Below, piece by piece: positions 15,401-15,910 of a DNA stretch of 15,910 nt. Source of the DNA: Rickettsiales bacterium (lineage in GTDB: Bacteria; Pseudomonadota; Alphaproteobacteria; Rickettsiales; UBA1997); the NCBI GenBank assembly GCA_947425005.1, contig CANDYP010000023.1:1-15910 (forward strand), read 5' to 3'. Within the stretch, counting starts at the first letter, position 1. Every line of letters begins with the position of its first letter. The translations under genes were made by a program, and so were the position numbers. The notes below the pieces were generated by a model. The model did no database searches and had not been told where the DNA came from. It was given only the letters and a program-made list of their open reading frames with translations.

Positions 15401-15910
15401 AAGTTCAAGCTTTGAATAGATGAAAGGCTTGAACAATTCCAAAGCCATTTTTTTCGGCAAACCGCATTGGTGCAGTTTGAGATCAGGACCAACCACAATT
15501 ACAGAACGGCCAGAATAATCGACACGTTTACCCAGCAAGTTTTGACGGAAACGCCCTTGTTTTCCTTTAAGCATGTCGCTCAAAGACTTGAATGGTTTTT
15601 TGTTGGAATTTTTTACAACCGCACCAGAACGACCATTGTCAAGCAAAGCATCGACTGATTCTTGCAACATGCGCTTTTCATTTTTGATGATGATTTCGGG
15701 CGCACCTAATTCCATCAATCTTTTCAGACGGTTGTTGCGGTTGATTACGCGACGGTAGAGTTCGTTCAAATCTGAAGTGGCAAAACGACCGCCGTCAAGC
15801 ATAACTAACGGGCGGATATCGGGCGGAATCACTGGCAATACGCTCATAATCATCCAAGCTGGGCTATTGTCGGATTCGATGAATTGCTCAACTAATTTTA
15901 ATCTTTTGAT
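12452..15910 (-). CDS. rpoC: RNA polymerase subunit beta', N-terminus outside window
   Basis: The largest catalytic subunit of RNA polymerase. The frame is open to the window edge and enters as [10 protein letters not shown], before the inner Met at 15853, so 1152 residues are visible and roughly the first 220-230 are missing. Visible parts: [20 protein letters not shown], the lid/rudder region, [37 protein letters not shown], and the Mg-binding [11 protein letters not shown] near visible residue 241. Then [20 protein letters not shown] and the bridge helix/trigger loop region. The second zinc site has four Cys (EDCGT, then [13 protein letters not shown]) with 74, 7 and 3 residue spacing, as in E. 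coli. [24 protein letters not shown] follows. It ends [11 protein letters not shown] at a clear terminator. The gene appears intact, with no frameshift. Confidence 0.98.
   Translation of the reverse strand: [1152 protein letters not shown]

Noticed and set aside
12636..15758. Many plus-strand frames opposite rpoC
   Set aside because: All are antisense to a conserved, intact rpoC and none resembles a protein.

Overview
The window reads as chromosomal DNA from a moderately AT-rich alphaproteobacterium, most likely a Rickettsiales-like or otherwise reduced lineage. This is a judgement from protein wording (the NifR3/DusB-type synthase, the short PdhC-type E2 and the RpoC) and from gene order. 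pdhC, pstB, yejE and tatB each stand apart from their usual partners, as is common in genomes with broken-up operons. No taxonomic search was possible.

Layout. 95-1105 (-) is dusB. 1037-2382 is a rearranged locus. The start of dusB and the region up to a tRNA-Arg occur twice as direct copies: the left copy keeps the working dusB and a wrecked tRNA, the right copy keeps only the first 23 dusB codons and an intact tRNA-Arg(CCT). Between them lies a TAXI-type periplasmic solute-binding protein gene (1206-2069). 2388-6985 (-) is a compact run transcribed toward lower coordinates: an EnvZ-like sensor histidine kinase, UDP-glucuronate decarboxylase (UDP-xylose synthase), a family 61 glycosyltransferase and UDP-glucose 6-dehydrogenase. 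Together the three sugar genes could convert UDP-glucose to UDP-glucuronate and UDP-xylose and transfer a sugar to a surface glycan. 7072-8426 (+) holds a lone pstB and tatB separated by a palindromic repeat. 8457-9682 (-) holds a DUF481-like outer-membrane protein and a small membrane-anchored protein of unknown function. 9838-12180 (-) holds the pyruvate dehydrogenase E2 subunit and a YejE-type peptide transporter permease. 12452-15910 (-) is rpoC, whose N-terminal part lies outside the window, ending at a strong intrinsic terminator.

The most unusual content is non-coding. A ~108-bp nested palindromic element occurs in two full copies in opposite orientation (2192-2299 and 7839-8002), with two probable end fragments (1124-1147 and 8430-8457). 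The second full copy is interrupted, inside the loop of one of its inner hairpins, by a 55-bp palindromic insert flanked by ACAA. One full copy and one fragment lie inside the duplicated dusB/tRNA locus. Almost every gene here lacks a Shine-Dalgarno sequence; the TAXI gene is the clear exception, with GAGG and a GTG start, which agrees with an outside origin. I found no CRISPR array, transposase, phage gene or recognisable new multi-gene defence system.
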